64,000 bases of DNA from JAVXTH01 sp036641395 (GTDB lineage: Bacteria; Bacillota_I; Bacilli_A; Erysipelotrichales; Erysipelotrichaceae): NCBI GenBank assembly GCA_036641395.1, contig JAVWEY010000003.1:1-64000 (forward strand), read 5' to 3'. Positions 26,082 to 34,561 of the stretch are shown one piece after another (positions within the stretch are counted from its first letter, which is position 1; each line of letters begins with the position of its first letter). The translations under genes and the position numbers were made by a program. The notes beneath the pieces were generated by a model, which was not told the origin of the DNA, made no database searches, and was given only the letters and a program-made list of their open reading frames with translations.

Positions 26082-27702
26082 CCTTTTTACCTCGTTTCAA
26101 TAACTTCGTTAAATCTATATGGAAAATCATCTGTGGTAATTGGAAGAAATAACTAATCGCTAGATAAGCAAGAACTCCAAGTCCTCCACTTATTGCTAAC
26201 TGCAAAGTGTTGATGAACATCCCATGACCATAACCATTGATTCCAATCATATTACATCCTAGTGAAACAATCACAATACCAATCAAAGATAAAACCATGC
26301 AGATGATTCGATGCATCGTCGTTGCCCAACGAATATGATACACTTTAGATAACGTATAAACATCTAATAATATACAAATACCTAAGGATAATAAACTTGA
26401 TAATACCATGCCTGGATAACCAAAATACGCTATGAAAGGATACGTTGTAATTAGTTTAATTAAGCCAAAGATAAATAAATTACGAATATTAATTTTCTGC
26501 ATTCGACATGCCATCATTAAAGCATTAAAAATCGGTGCAATCGTAGATATAAAAGCTTCCATTGAGAACCATCTTAATATTTCTGCATTTAAATTAAGAT
26601 TTGTACCACCCGCTATAAAAGACATAATTGGTTTCGCAAAAATGAATAAACAAAATGAAATAGGAATTGCGATAAATAAAACACTATCAACACATTCTGT
26701 AATATTCTTACGTACTCCTTTAAAATCATTCTTCGCTAAAGCACTTGTAATGTAAGGTATAATCGCTACTGAAAAACCTGGTGCCAAGACCATTGGAATT
26801 GACATAATCTTTTGTACTGGAGTGAAAACAACCGATACGATTTGTAATACTTCTTTACTGCTGTTACCATGAGCAGCTAATGCTTTATTCACAAATAAAG
26901 TATTAATAATCATATCGCTATAGCCAAGTATTGCGACCATCAAATATGGAAGTGCAATCATAATCAATTCGGTTGTTAATAATTTACGATCATCATTATC
27001 ACCAATCTCTTGGTTTAAGGCTTGCATCTTTAATCTAGGCATCTGTTTACGGTCATAAAGTGTTAGATGAATAAAAGCTAAAGCCGCTGCTACTGCAGCC
27101 GATAACACTGCAAAGTAAGTAGCCCAGATACGGTCCCAATTTAATCCATAAACAATAATAGCACCAGCTACTAATAAAAATATAACTCTTGATAACTGTT
27201 CTAAGACCTGTGACTTTGCATAGATTTCCATCTCTTTTAAACCTTGGTAAAAACCTCTTAATGCACTTAATACCGGTACAAAGAATAAGGCAACCGATAT
27301 TACGATTAATACATTGCGCATATTTTCAATGCCTTGCTTACCTAAATCAGAAGCCATAATATTCGCAAAGATACCTGAGGTTAACATTAAGATAAACATT
27401 GATAATAAACCAAAAGCAGCCATTAAATATAATGATAATTTTTTAATTAATAATGATGTTTTATAATCTCCATGAGCAATGTAGCGTGCTACCATAGTCG
27501 CTACTGCAAATGGTATTCCTGCGGTTGCGACATTTAGAATATAAGAATAAATATTAAAAGCCATTCCATAATAAACCATATTCTCAGCACCAAGTATATT
27601 TTGTAATGGTATTACATATAAAATACCAATCAATTTTGATATAAATATTCCTGCAGAAGAAATTAAACCACCAGCAATAATTGTTTGTTTTTTCTTATTC
27701 AT
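26071..27702 (-). CDS. murJ: Lipid II flippase MurJ (YtgP type)
   Basis: 543 residues, MOP-superfamily transporter with about 14 membrane helices. The start KKQTIIAGGLISSAGIFISKLIGILYVIPL is typical of the YtgP/SpoVB branch. YtgP flips lipid II for wall synthesis; SpoVB does the same in spore cortex synthesis. The rsuA neighbour favours YtgP, but SpoVB cannot be fully excluded from sequence alone. Confidence 0.85.
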   Translation of the reverse strand: MNKKKQTIIAGGLISSAGIFISKLIGILYVIPLQNILGAENMVYYGMAFNIYSYILNVATAGIPFAVATMVARYIAHGDYKTSLLIKKLSLYLMAAFGLLSMFILMLTSGIFANIMASDLGKQGIENMRNVLIVISVALFFVPVLSALRGFYQGLKEMEIYAKSQVLEQLSRVIFLLVAGAIIVYGLNWDRIWATYFAVLSAAVAAALAFIHLTLYDRKQMPRLKMQALNQEIGDNDDRKLLTTELIMIALPYLMVAILGYSDMIINTLFVNKALAAHGNSSKEVLQIVSVVFTPVQKIMSIPMVLAPGFSVAIIPYITSALAKNDFKGVRKNITECVDSVLFIAIPISFCLFIFAKPIMSFIAGGTNLNLNAEILRWFSMEAFISTIAPIFNALMMACRMQKINIRNLFIFGLIKLITTYPFIAYFGYPGMVLSSLLSLGICILLDVYTLSKVYHIRWATTMHRIICMVLSLIGIVIVSLGCNMIGINGYGHGMFINTLQLAISGGLGVLAYLAISYFFQLPQMIFHIDLTKLLKRGKKDAS

Positions 27703-27704
27703 AA

Positions 27705-28232
27705 CTAATCACTTTCAGTTTTCTTTGTTTCATCACTAGCCTTATAATGGTAATTAAAGAAAGCTTTTGAAGTTTTCAATTTTGCATAGTCTTTCCATGT
27801 TACTAATACATAAAGCGTAAATTCAGACTCAGTTGTTTCCCCACTTAATTGTATTCCTTTTTGAAAACCTTTTTCATTATTTGATTGAAATGGAATTAAG
27901 TTATATTGAGCATCTTCATCATCTATAATCCCAACATTAGGAAACATAATTTTTCCACCAATCATCTTCTTATCAACGACAATTTCTTCAATGTTGTACA
28001 TTGCAATCTTTGGATTATCGATTGTTATTGTATATTGGTATAAATTCTTCTTTGCTTTTTTTACTTTTAGAGCATGATCAAAAGGAATATCATTTGAAAC
28101 AATATCACCATTATCTTCAACTGTTTTGATATACTCATTGTATTTTTTAGAACGTTCATCGCTTGCACTATGGTTAGCGGAACAGCCACTAATTAATGAA
28201 AAACAGAGTATAAGCAGTAATACTTTACGCAT
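27705..28232 (-). CDS. Lipoprotein of unknown function
   Basis: 175 residues from the ATG at 28232, preceded by AGAGGTGA at seven bases; the ORF to 28298 has no such site. The signal sequence MRKVLLLILCFSLISGC ends in a lipobox (LISGC), so Cys17 would be lipidated at the outer membrane face. The rest is beta-rich and Lys-rich with no family I recognise. It lies 2 bases upstream of murJ, suggesting co-expression with wall synthesis. Confidence 0.75.
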   Translation of the reverse strand: MRKVLLLILCFSLISGCSANHSASDERSKKYNEYIKTVEDNGDIVSNDIPFDHALKVKKAKKNLYQYTITIDNPKIAMYNIEEIVVDKKMIGGKIMFPNVGIIDDEDAQYNLIPFQSNNEKGFQKGIQLSGETTESEFTLYVLVTWKDYAKLKTSKAFFNYHYKASDETKKTESD

Positions 28233-28288
28233 GCAATCACCTCTAGTGATTATTATAACATAATTTTTTCTTGGAACAAACAAAAGAA

Positions 28289-28319
28289 AACGAAACACGA
28301 TGAATCTCGTGTCTCGTTA
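28289..28319 (-). terminator. Terminator after the DUF1540 gene
   Basis: On the minus strand ACGAGACACGA pairs with TCGTGTTTCGT (one G-T pair) around a short loop, followed by TTTTCTTTTG. It overlaps the stop codon of the 54-residue gene. Confidence 0.75.
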
Positions 28320-28481
28320 TTTTTCGCTTTTACAAACAAATGATTTACAGGCTGTTTCATGCGTAGAATTTGGCATAATTGCTTGATCACAGGTAATGCT
28401 TATTTCATTTGCGCTACAATGATTTTCTTTTTGAAAACGACAAGAACAAACATTACATTGAATCTGTGTTTTATTTGGCAT
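28317..28481 (-). CDS. DUF1540 cysteine-rich small protein
   Basis: 54 residues. A very strong ribosome site (GGAGGTG, 7 bases before the ATG) and its own terminator show that this is a gene. It has seven cysteines arranged as in the DUF1540 family: NVCSCRFQKENHCSANEI, ITCDQA and the final TACKSFVCK. DUF1540 proteins are common in spore formers and are probably metal-binding; their role is unknown. It follows cse60 by 36 bases. Confidence 0.85.
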   Translation of the reverse strand: MPNKTQIQCNVCSCRFQKENHCSANEISITCDQAIMPNSTHETACKSFVCKSEK

Positions 28482-28517
28482 TTTAAACACCTCCATAAAA
28501 CTAGTCTGTTCGATTAT

Positions 28518-28703
28518 TTAGGATTCATACTTATAAATGATCATTGCGCTAAAACAATAAATTTGTTCTTCTTTATCGATAAAGGCAGCAGTTGAAAACT
28601 TAATATCAATTATTTCTATCATATCATTTTCTATTAAAAAATCATTGATTGCAGTCTTTAAATCTTCTTCATGTTCCTCATCTAGTACTTCTACTTGAAT
28701 CAT
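28518..28703 (-). CDS. cse60: Sporulation protein Cse60
   Basis: 61 residues from the ATG at 28703, which has GGGTGAT upstream; a frame from 28715 lacks a site. The N-terminus MIQVEVLDEEHEEDLKTAIN and the end IYCFSAMIIYK match Cse60 (DUF2758), a small acidic protein made under sigma-E in B. subtilis. The molecular role is unknown. It sits between the dpa operon and the DUF1540 gene, a spore-related cluster. Confidence 0.85.
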   Translation of the reverse strand: MIQVEVLDEEHEEDLKTAINDFLIENDMIEIIDIKFSTAAFIDKEEQIYCFSAMIIYKYES

Positions 28704-28737
28704 ATAATCACCCATAAATAGTATAGGGATGACTTAT

Positions 28738-29604
28738 CTAAAACTTAGTCGAATCATGGAGAAAAGCATCAATTTTATTTTTATTAGCTTTAGTTATTGG
28801 AACTAAAGGCAAACGTAATACATTATGACACTCACCTCTTTGATTTAATATATATTTTATAGGAGCAGGAGAAGCATCACAGAAAGTAGTAGTTGCAATG
28901 TCTTTTATCCTTTTATCAAAATCAGTTATTGGTTGATGATTTTGATAGGCTTTTATAAAATTTTGAATATCTTTTAAATAACAATGACCACTTACTGAAA
29001 TAATCCCATCCATACCTGCATCTAACCCACTACTTAAAGCAGCATCTTCCCCACAATATATTTTAAAGAAAGGAAATTCTTCCTTCAACTTCTTAACTGT
29101 TTCATAGTCATCACTGGCTTGTTTTAAACTAGTTATATTAGGATAATGTTTAATTAACTTTCGTATCAAAGGATAAGATAAACAAACTCCGCTACGTTTT
29201 GGTACATTATACAACATAATTGGTAATATCGATTGCTTTGCTAGCCTTTCATAATGCTTATATAAACCGGCATCAGATGGTTTATTATAATATGGGGTAA
29301 CAATCAAGTAACCATCGATTTCATGGCTTTGTGAGGCTTGCATAAGCTCTAGCGTCTCTTTTGTGTTATTTGTTCCACAACCAAACCATATTTCACAGCG
29401 ATGAGAACATAATTTAATAACATAATTAAGAACTTGAAAACGTTCCTCTCGACTTAAGGTACAAACTTCACTTGTTGTGCCACATACAATAAAGCCATCA
29501 ATTCCCTCATCTAATAACCGTAATACAATCTTTTCTAATGAGGCATAATCAATAAAGCCATCCTTTAAAAATGGTGTGATTAAGGCAACCATGATCTTTT
29601 TCAT
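28738..29604 (-). CDS. dapA: 4-hydroxy-tetrahydrodipicolinate synthase
   Basis: 288 residues. Condenses pyruvate with aspartate semialdehyde. GTTSEVCTLSREE near residue 43, YNVPKRSG near 132 (catalytic Tyr) and SLKQASDD near 160 (Schiff-base Lys) are present. Its start overlaps spoVFB (ATGA). Since the product feeds dipicolinate synthase, this is likely a sporulation copy; B. subtilis also joins dapA to spoVFAB. Confidence 0.96.
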   Translation of the reverse strand: MKKIMVALITPFLKDGFIDYASLEKIVLRLLDEGIDGFIVCGTTSEVCTLSREERFQVLNYVIKLCSHRCEIWFGCGTNNTKETLELMQASQSHEIDGYLIVTPYYNKPSDAGLYKHYERLAKQSILPIMLYNVPKRSGVCLSYPLIRKLIKHYPNITSLKQASDDYETVKKLKEEFPFFKIYCGEDAALSSGLDAGMDGIISVSGHCYLKDIQNFIKAYQNHQPITDFDKRIKDIATTTFCDASPAPIKYILNQRGECHNVLRLPLVPITKANKNKIDAFLHDSTKF

Positions 29605-30191
29605 TTGACATCAAAATCACTTTCTAAAATAGGTTGAATTTGGATATTCTCTAAAGCACAAGTTAGAGCTTCATCTAAAGAAGACCATTTAGATATAATA
29701 CTATAAGGTTTTAAGAAAGGTGAATCTTGGCTAAAAGGTAAAGTATAAATATGTTTAATACTTAATAAACGAAAGAAATTAGATGCAACCATTCCAAGTC
29801 CATCATTACTTGCAAGTCCAATCACAATATTTTTATTATTACGAATCATCGCTTTTGCACCTAGTGTTACTGGTGAATCATAAATGCCATTAACAAGTTT
29901 TGCGCATATGGTAGCACTCATTGGTACAATTGCCATAATATCATAGTAATTATCCGGTCCTATCTTTTCTGCTTCAACAAGTGAATTAATAATTGTTTTA
30001 TTGGTGATTGTTTCTAGTTGATTAATAAAATCATCCCGATTAAAGAAACGCGTTGATATATTATTAACGCTATCGCTGACTATAATTTGCACTTCATTAT
30101 TTACTACCATCTTCTTTATTTCATCTAATACCTGTGCATGATTACAAAAAGACCCACAAATCCCAATTAATATTTTTTTATGCTTCAGCAT
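29601..30191 (-). CDS. spoVFB: Dipicolinate synthase subunit B
   Basis: 196 residues from the ATG at 30191 (AGGGGGAAA upstream); the frame to 30218 starts inside spoVFA without a site. A flavoprotein-like fold with ILIGICGSFCNHAQVLDEI at the start and PMSATICAKLVNGIYDSPVTLGA near 105, the flavin/HFCD pattern of SpoVFB. With subunit A it makes dipicolinic acid in the mother cell for the spore core. Confidence 0.95.
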   Translation of the reverse strand: MLKHKKILIGICGSFCNHAQVLDEIKKMVVNNEVQIIVSDSVNNISTRFFNRDDFINQLETITNKTIINSLVEAEKIGPDNYYDIMAIVPMSATICAKLVNGIYDSPVTLGAKAMIRNNKNIVIGLASNDGLGMVASNFFRLLSIKHIYTLPFSQDSPFLKPYSIISKWSSLDEALTCALENIQIQPILESDFDVK

Positions 30192-30957
30192 CAATTTTCC
30201 CCCTAATATATTCACCAATTAAACGACCTGCACTAACACTTGTAAACATTGCTGGTAAGCTTTCTGCTTTAATTAAACGAATTCCATATAACAAAGCCAT
30301 TTTCTCATCAATTTGATTTCCACTCGCAATATCAATAATAAGTGGTTTCTTACTAAAATGAAGCATTAGCTCACGATTAATAATCGGTGCTGGTGCTGTA
30401 TTAATAATCACATCTCCACACTCCATATTACGCCACTGTTGAATTGATACCATATCTTCTTGTCCTTCTTCAACAATCCGTCTTATTACACGTACTTGTA
30501 CCTTTAATGCCTTTAATAAGTCATAGATTGCTTTACCACATGCTCCATAACCAATAATATCAATCTTTTGTTCTAATAAAGATAATTGACTATTATCAAT
30601 TAGTAAAAAGAGAACTCCTTCACTAGTGAAAACAGCATTTCGTTCAATTACTTCCTTATCTTCTAAATAATAATGAATTGGATACGATAGTTGTTTCAAA
30701 AAAGGATGATGAACCCCTGCAAAGATCATCGTATCATTTAATTGTTGATAGAATGCTTCATCTAATTGTATCATTCCTTGTTTCCCTTTAATGTATCCTT
30801 TATCATTCATTCCTTTAATTGGTAGTACTAATACATCTGGAATGGTAAGCTTATCAAAATCACTAAATTCATTTATTAAATAAGTATCATAAGTTTTACT
30901 TAAATCGAAATATACTTCTTGCATTTCCCGATTACTATTCACAACAGCGATTAACAT
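30178..30957 (-). CDS. spoVFA: Dipicolinate synthase subunit A
   Basis: 259 residues, the NAD(P)-binding dehydrogenase subunit. An N-terminal DpaA domain (with DVLVLPIKGMNDKGYIKG near 58) and a Rossmann segment DIIGYGACGKAIYDLLKAL near 137. It is the first gene of spoVFA-spoVFB-dapA. AGGAGG precedes the ATG, and a sigma-K promoter lies 20-45 bases upstream. Confidence 0.95.
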   Translation of the reverse strand: MLIAVVNSNREMQEVYFDLSKTYDTYLINEFSDFDKLTIPDVLVLPIKGMNDKGYIKGKQGMIQLDEAFYQQLNDTMIFAGVHHPFLKQLSYPIHYYLEDKEVIERNAVFTSEGVLFLLIDNSQLSLLEQKIDIIGYGACGKAIYDLLKALKVQVRVIRRIVEEGQEDMVSIQQWRNMECGDVIINTAPAPIINRELMLHFSKKPLIIDIASGNQIDEKMALLYGIRLIKAESLPAMFTSVSAGRLIGEYIRGKIDAEA

Positions 30958-30976
30958 ATTTAACCTCCTGATAATT

Positions 30977-31003
30977 TATACTATGTATAAATGCCCATTT
31001 GGT
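30977..31003 (-). promoter_or_regulatory. Sigma-K promoter of spoVFA-spoVFB-dapA
   Basis: On the minus strand AC (31003-31002), 16 bases, then CATAGTATA (30985-30977) match the sigma-K consensus AC-N16-CATAnnnTA fully. Dipicolinate synthase genes are sigma-K controlled in B. subtilis, and sigK is also in this window. Confidence 0.8.
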
Positions 31004-31009
31004 GATTAA

Positions 31010-31038
31010 AAAAAACAAGTCATTAAACTTGTTTAATT
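31010..31038 (-). terminator. Terminator of tyrS
   Basis: AAACAAGT and ACTTGTTT form an 8-bp stem around a 6-base loop, then eight T on the minus strand. It overlaps the tyrS stop codon and ends just before the sigma-K -35 element. Confidence 0.85.
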
Positions 31039-32255
31039 ACATAATAATTACGTTTTCCTTTTTTTATTAAAGTTAATGAATCATAAAGAGCATGCTCACT
31101 ATCAATGATTTGTTGAGGATCTTTACACTTTTCACCATTTATTTGAATTGATCCCTGCCCAATCCACTCTCTAGCTTCGCGTTTACTCTTCGCAATTCCT
31201 GCTTCCACAAGAACATCAACTAATTCTTTATGGTCTTCCATTTCTTTTATTTCAAAACCATGAAGAGCATCGCTAAGTTCCTCTTTATTCAAGGCTTTAA
31301 TATCTCCACTAAATAATGCATTGGTAATCTTTAATGCTTTTTGATATTCATCATCTCCATGAAGGAAAGAAACTACTTCTTTTGCCAATACTTTTTGTGC
31401 TTCACGTAAATGTGCTTCTTTCTCTACTTTTTCCTGTAATCCATCAATTGTATCTTTACTTAAGAATGTTAATTTCTTTAAATAATCGATTACTTTTTCA
31501 TCCTCTGAATTTACTAAGAACTGATACATTTCATAAGGTGAAGTTTTATCTTTATCTAACCAAACCGTACCACTTTCACTCTTACCAAATTTAGTTCCAT
31601 CTGCTTTTGTGATTAAAGGCATAGTTAACCCATAGCACTTAACATCAACTCCATGCTTCTTACGGATTAATTCTAAACCACTCGTAATATTTCCCCATTG
31701 ATCTTGTCCACCCAATTGTAAGGTACAATTATGGTTCTCATAAAGATGTAAGAAATCTAAAGATTGAAGAATCATATAAGAAAATTCTGTATAAGAAATA
31801 CCACTTTCTAAACGACTCTTTACCGTATCTTTATTTAACATATAGTTAACATTAAAGAATTTTCCATAATCAATTAAGAAATCAAGAATTGAAATATCTT
31901 TTGTCCAATCATAGTTATTTACCATTGTGAATCCAAATAACTTTTCTATTTGCTTACTTAAAGCGGCATAATTGTAATCAAGTTTTTCCTTGCTTAACAT
32001 CGTTCGCTCCCCAGTTGCCTTAGGATCACCAATAAAGCCTGTAGCACCTCCAACTAACATAATTGGATGATGTCCATGTTCCTTTAAACGCTTTGCACAC
32101 AATAGAGATGAATAGTGTCCAATATGTAAACTATCACCCGTAGGGTCAGTACCAATATAAAAAGTTACTTCTCCGTTGTTTAACACATCTTCTAATTCTG
32201 GTGAAGTTACATCATTAATTAAACCTCTCCATTTAAGTTCTTCAAATAATTTCAT
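31023..32255 (-). CDS. tyrS: Tyrosyl-tRNA synthetase
   Basis: 410 residues from the ATG at 32255 (GGAGAAAG upstream). Class I synthetase: HIGH motif in DSLHIGHYSSLL near 45, YTEFSYMILQSLDF near 170, KFGKSESG (KMSKS-type) near 225, and a C-terminal S4 RNA-binding domain (KSKREAREWIGQGSIQING). Expression is set by a T-box leader whose specifier is a Tyr codon. Confidence 0.97.
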   Translation of the reverse strand: MKLFEELKWRGLINDVTSPELEDVLNNGEVTFYIGTDPTGDSLHIGHYSSLLCAKRLKEHGHHPIMLVGGATGFIGDPKATGERTMLSKEKLDYNYAALSKQIEKLFGFTMVNNYDWTKDISILDFLIDYGKFFNVNYMLNKDTVKSRLESGISYTEFSYMILQSLDFLHLYENHNCTLQLGGQDQWGNITSGLELIRKKHGVDVKCYGLTMPLITKADGTKFGKSESGTVWLDKDKTSPYEMYQFLVNSEDEKVIDYLKKLTFLSKDTIDGLQEKVEKEAHLREAQKVLAKEVVSFLHGDDEYQKALKITNALFSGDIKALNKEELSDALHGFEIKEMEDHKELVDVLVEAGIAKSKREAREWIGQGSIQINGEKCKDPQQIIDSEHALYDSLTLIKKGKRNYYVIKQV

Positions 32256-32280
32256 CATCTTTCTCCTTTTCAAAATAAAA

Positions 32281-32490
32281 ACGTCCTCAATCCAAGGACG
32301 CTTTTGCGTGGTACCACCTTAGTTCATCAAACAAATGATGCACTTAATCTCGTAACGTGAGTGACTCGGTTTTATTTTCATAAAACAGCTCAAAGGTGTA
32401 TTCAATAAACGTTATGTATGGTTTTTCACCAACCAACCATTCTCTAAACATATCGTTTTATTTACTATTTCTTATCAATCGCTTATTCTA
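32281..32490 (-). promoter_or_regulatory. T-box leader of tyrS
   Basis: A tRNA-sensing transcription attenuator. The T-box core AAGGTGGTACCACGC lies at 32320-32306, and the alternative terminator (CGTCC/GGACG stem plus T-run) at 32300-32275. In stem I an AGTA motif and a GAATACACC segment give TAC (32400-32398) as the specifier, a Tyr codon followed by a purine, as expected. Uncharged tRNA-Tyr would stabilise the antiterminator and switch tyrS on. Confidence 0.93.
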
Positions 32491-32492
32491 TA

Positions 32493-32520
32493 AGTATAGA
32501 TACTTACAAAGTTTTGTCAA
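32493..32520 (-). promoter_or_regulatory. Sigma-A promoter of the tyrS leader
   Basis: -35 TTGACA (32520-32515, perfect) and -10 TATACT (32498-32493) with a 16-base spacer on the minus strand. It starts within a few bases of the ccpA stop codon. Confidence 0.8.
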
Positions 32521-32523
32521 TCT

Positions 32524-33516
32524 TTATTTTGTTGATTGACGTGGTGTATAAATATAAGATAATTCAATTTCTTTATCAAATACTTCACCATCTTCTTTTA
32601 ACATCTTCGTCATAACTCGCATTGCCACTGCTCCTAAATCATAATCAGGAATTTTAAATCCAGAAATTTGAGGACGTGCCATGGCATTATATTTACTATC
32701 TAAGACACAAACTAATTCCATATCATTAGGAATTGTAAGTCCATTTTCATTAGCAGAATTCAAGACTGCCATTGCTTGAGAATCACGATAAGTAAGAATC
32801 AAATCATGTTTATGATTCTTAAAATACTCTTTCAAATATAAATAAGAAGAACGATATTCCTTTGGAATTGAAATAAATTGATCGAATTTTAATCCTTTTG
32901 CATCATAAGCCTTATCAATACCTGCTTTTAACTGTTTCATAATTGCAGGGTTCTTACGATCTTCAATTAAAGCAATATTTTTAATTCCTTTATCTAAATA
33001 AGAAGTAATATAATCAAAAATCAATGTTCCATAATCAACATAAACAGAGCCAATTGCATCATCACCCATATGATCACCAATCACTACAATTGGTACTTGA
33101 TAACGAGTTAAAGCATTTAATTCTTCTTTACATAATTTATCATTAAAAATAACAACACCATCAACTCGTGATTTAATAATTGTTTCCACAATATCATTCA
33201 TTCCCGTGATGCCTTCAGTCGTAGTATGTAAAACGATATTATATTTATAAATTTTCGCAACATCAATCAAACCATTAATAATTTGGCCTGTATAGAAGAA
33301 ACTAGCTTCTGGTACAATAAGGGCAATTGTCGTTGTCTTTTGAAGTGCTAAGCCTTGTGCAATTGCATTAGGTTTATAACCTAATTTTTCAATTGCTTCT
33401 TGAACTTTAACCCGCGTATCCTCACGCACAACTTCAGATGCATTGATAACCCGAGATACCGTTGCTAGTGAAACTTCTGCTTCTTTTGCGACATCGTAAA
33501 TTGTTATTCGTTTCAT
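32524..33516 (-). CDS. ccpA: LacI-family regulator, probably catabolite control protein A
   Basis: 330 residues. The LacI helix-turn-helix ITIYDVAKEAEVSLATVSRVIN and hinge EAIEKLGYKPNAIAQGLA are followed by a periplasmic-binding-like domain of the CcpA size. CcpA with HPr-Ser-P binds cre sites to repress catabolic genes. The ytxG-like gene and murC upstream and tyrS downstream recall the ccpA region of Bacillus (murC-ytxGHJ-aroA-ccpA). Another sugar-responsive LacI protein is possible. Confidence 0.8.
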   Translation of the reverse strand: MKRITIYDVAKEAEVSLATVSRVINASEVVREDTRVKVQEAIEKLGYKPNAIAQGLALQKTTTIALIVPEASFFYTGQIINGLIDVAKIYKYNIVLHTTTEGITGMNDIVETIIKSRVDGVVIFNDKLCKEELNALTRYQVPIVVIGDHMGDDAIGSVYVDYGTLIFDYITSYLDKGIKNIALIEDRKNPAIMKQLKAGIDKAYDAKGLKFDQFISIPKEYRSSYLYLKEYFKNHKHDLILTYRDSQAMAVLNSANENGLTIPNDMELVCVLDSKYNAMARPQISGFKIPDYDLGAVAMRVMTKMLKEDGEVFDKEIELSYIYTPRQSTK

Positions 33517-33528
33517 AATACTCCTTCC

Positions 33529-34116
33529 CTACTGTTCCTTATTATCTTCAGTAGTTTTATCGTCAATTTCATTTACTTCTGGCTTATCCTCAAGTACGCG
33601 TTTTAAAGATTCATACGCCTCAGTTGCCACATGCAAAGTACCTTTTTTTAATTTAGCACTTGTTTCTTTTACTCGTTCATCTTCTTTGAATTGTTGAACG
33701 CCTTCACTTATAGTATCGACACCTTTTTTAACATATTCATTATCTTTAATTGCATCCATACCTTGGCTTACACCTTGGGCTAATGCTCCATAATATTTTT
33801 TAGCTTCATTTCCAACATCGGATAGTGTCTTATTAAGTTTTTCATTATTTTTAACATCCATCATTAAATCTTTTGTCTTAGAAACAATTTTTTCACTTTC
33901 TTCTTTTAACTTAACTTTTCTAGCTTCAATCTTTTCCGGTTGATTTTGATATTTAACCCATTCTTTAAAGTCATCATACAAATTAGTTATTTCATTATTA
34001 AATTGATCTAACAATTTTTTCTTTTCACTATCTTTATCATCATCAACATCAATAAACACGAATTTGGCTTCTTTTTCCATTTCTTCTGCTTCTTTGATAT
34101 GATCTTTATTCTCCAT
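33529..34116 (-). CDS. Charged coiled-coil protein in the ytxH position
   Basis: 195 residues from the ATG at 34116, with GGAGGTGA upstream; the longer ORF overlaps the previous gene. Highly charged (many Lys, Glu, Asp), predicted long helices with AEKIVSKTKDLMMDVKN and repeated KKG..TI.EG..QFKEDE segments, no membrane helix. Position between a DUF948 gene and ccpA matches ytxH/ytxJ of Bacillus (general stress proteins), but sequence alone does not prove homology. Confidence 0.6.
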   Translation of the reverse strand: MENKDHIKEAEEMEKEAKFVFIDVDDDKDSEKKKLLDQFNNEITNLYDDFKEWVKYQNQPEKIEARKVKLKEESEKIVSKTKDLMMDVKNNEKLNKTLSDVGNEAKKYYGALAQGVSQGMDAIKDNEYVKKGVDTISEGVQQFKEDERVKETSAKLKKGTLHVATEAYESLKRVLEDKPEVNEIDDKTTEDNKEQ

Positions 34117-34513
34117 TACCTTCACCTCCGTTTTCATTTTCTGAATTATTATTTGTAGTACTTGGAGTTTCACTTGTTTTATCAAATTTCATAAACCATT
34201 CTTTAATGGATGAAAAATTTTCAATTATCGTAATAAATGCAGATCGAACTGCATTTTTACTAGCTTCATGTACACAATCAACCGTCTCGCTTAATTCATT
34301 TAAGGTTGCTAGTGGTTTTTCCAATTGTTTTAATTCATTATTGGTGATTTCAATTGTTTTACTCATAGCAACTAATGTTGTATTTGTCTGTGTTAATACT
34401 TTAATTAAATGATGTACAAATACGATTAAGAAAACTAAAATAATGGCACCTAAGATTGGTAACAGTTTCATACTAACACTGCTTGTTAATTCTAAAAGTT
34501 GATCTAGTCCCAT
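34106..34513 (-). CDS. YtxG-like DUF948 membrane protein
   Basis: 135 residues. An N-terminal membrane helix (about 16-35, LLPILGAIILVFLIVFVHHLI) is followed by a helical region typical of DUF948 (LTQTNTTLVAMSKTIEITNNELKQLEKPLATLNEL) and a low-complexity Ser/Asn/Glu tail. YtxG is a general-stress protein beside murC in B. subtilis. It overlaps the next gene by about 10 bases. Confidence 0.75.
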   Translation of the reverse strand: MGLDQLLELTSSVSMKLLPILGAIILVFLIVFVHHLIKVLTQTNTTLVAMSKTIEITNNELKQLEKPLATLNELSETVDCVHEASKNAVRSAFITIIENFSSIKEWFMKFDKTSETPSTTNNNSENENGGEGNGE

Positions 34514-34561
34514 GTAAACACCTCCAATATATATTACAACACTTTGAAAATCATTACAATA

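Noticed and set aside
28359..28595. 78-codon open frame on the plus strand
   Set aside because: It is antisense to the DUF1540 and cse60 genes, which have strong ribosome sites and family matches.
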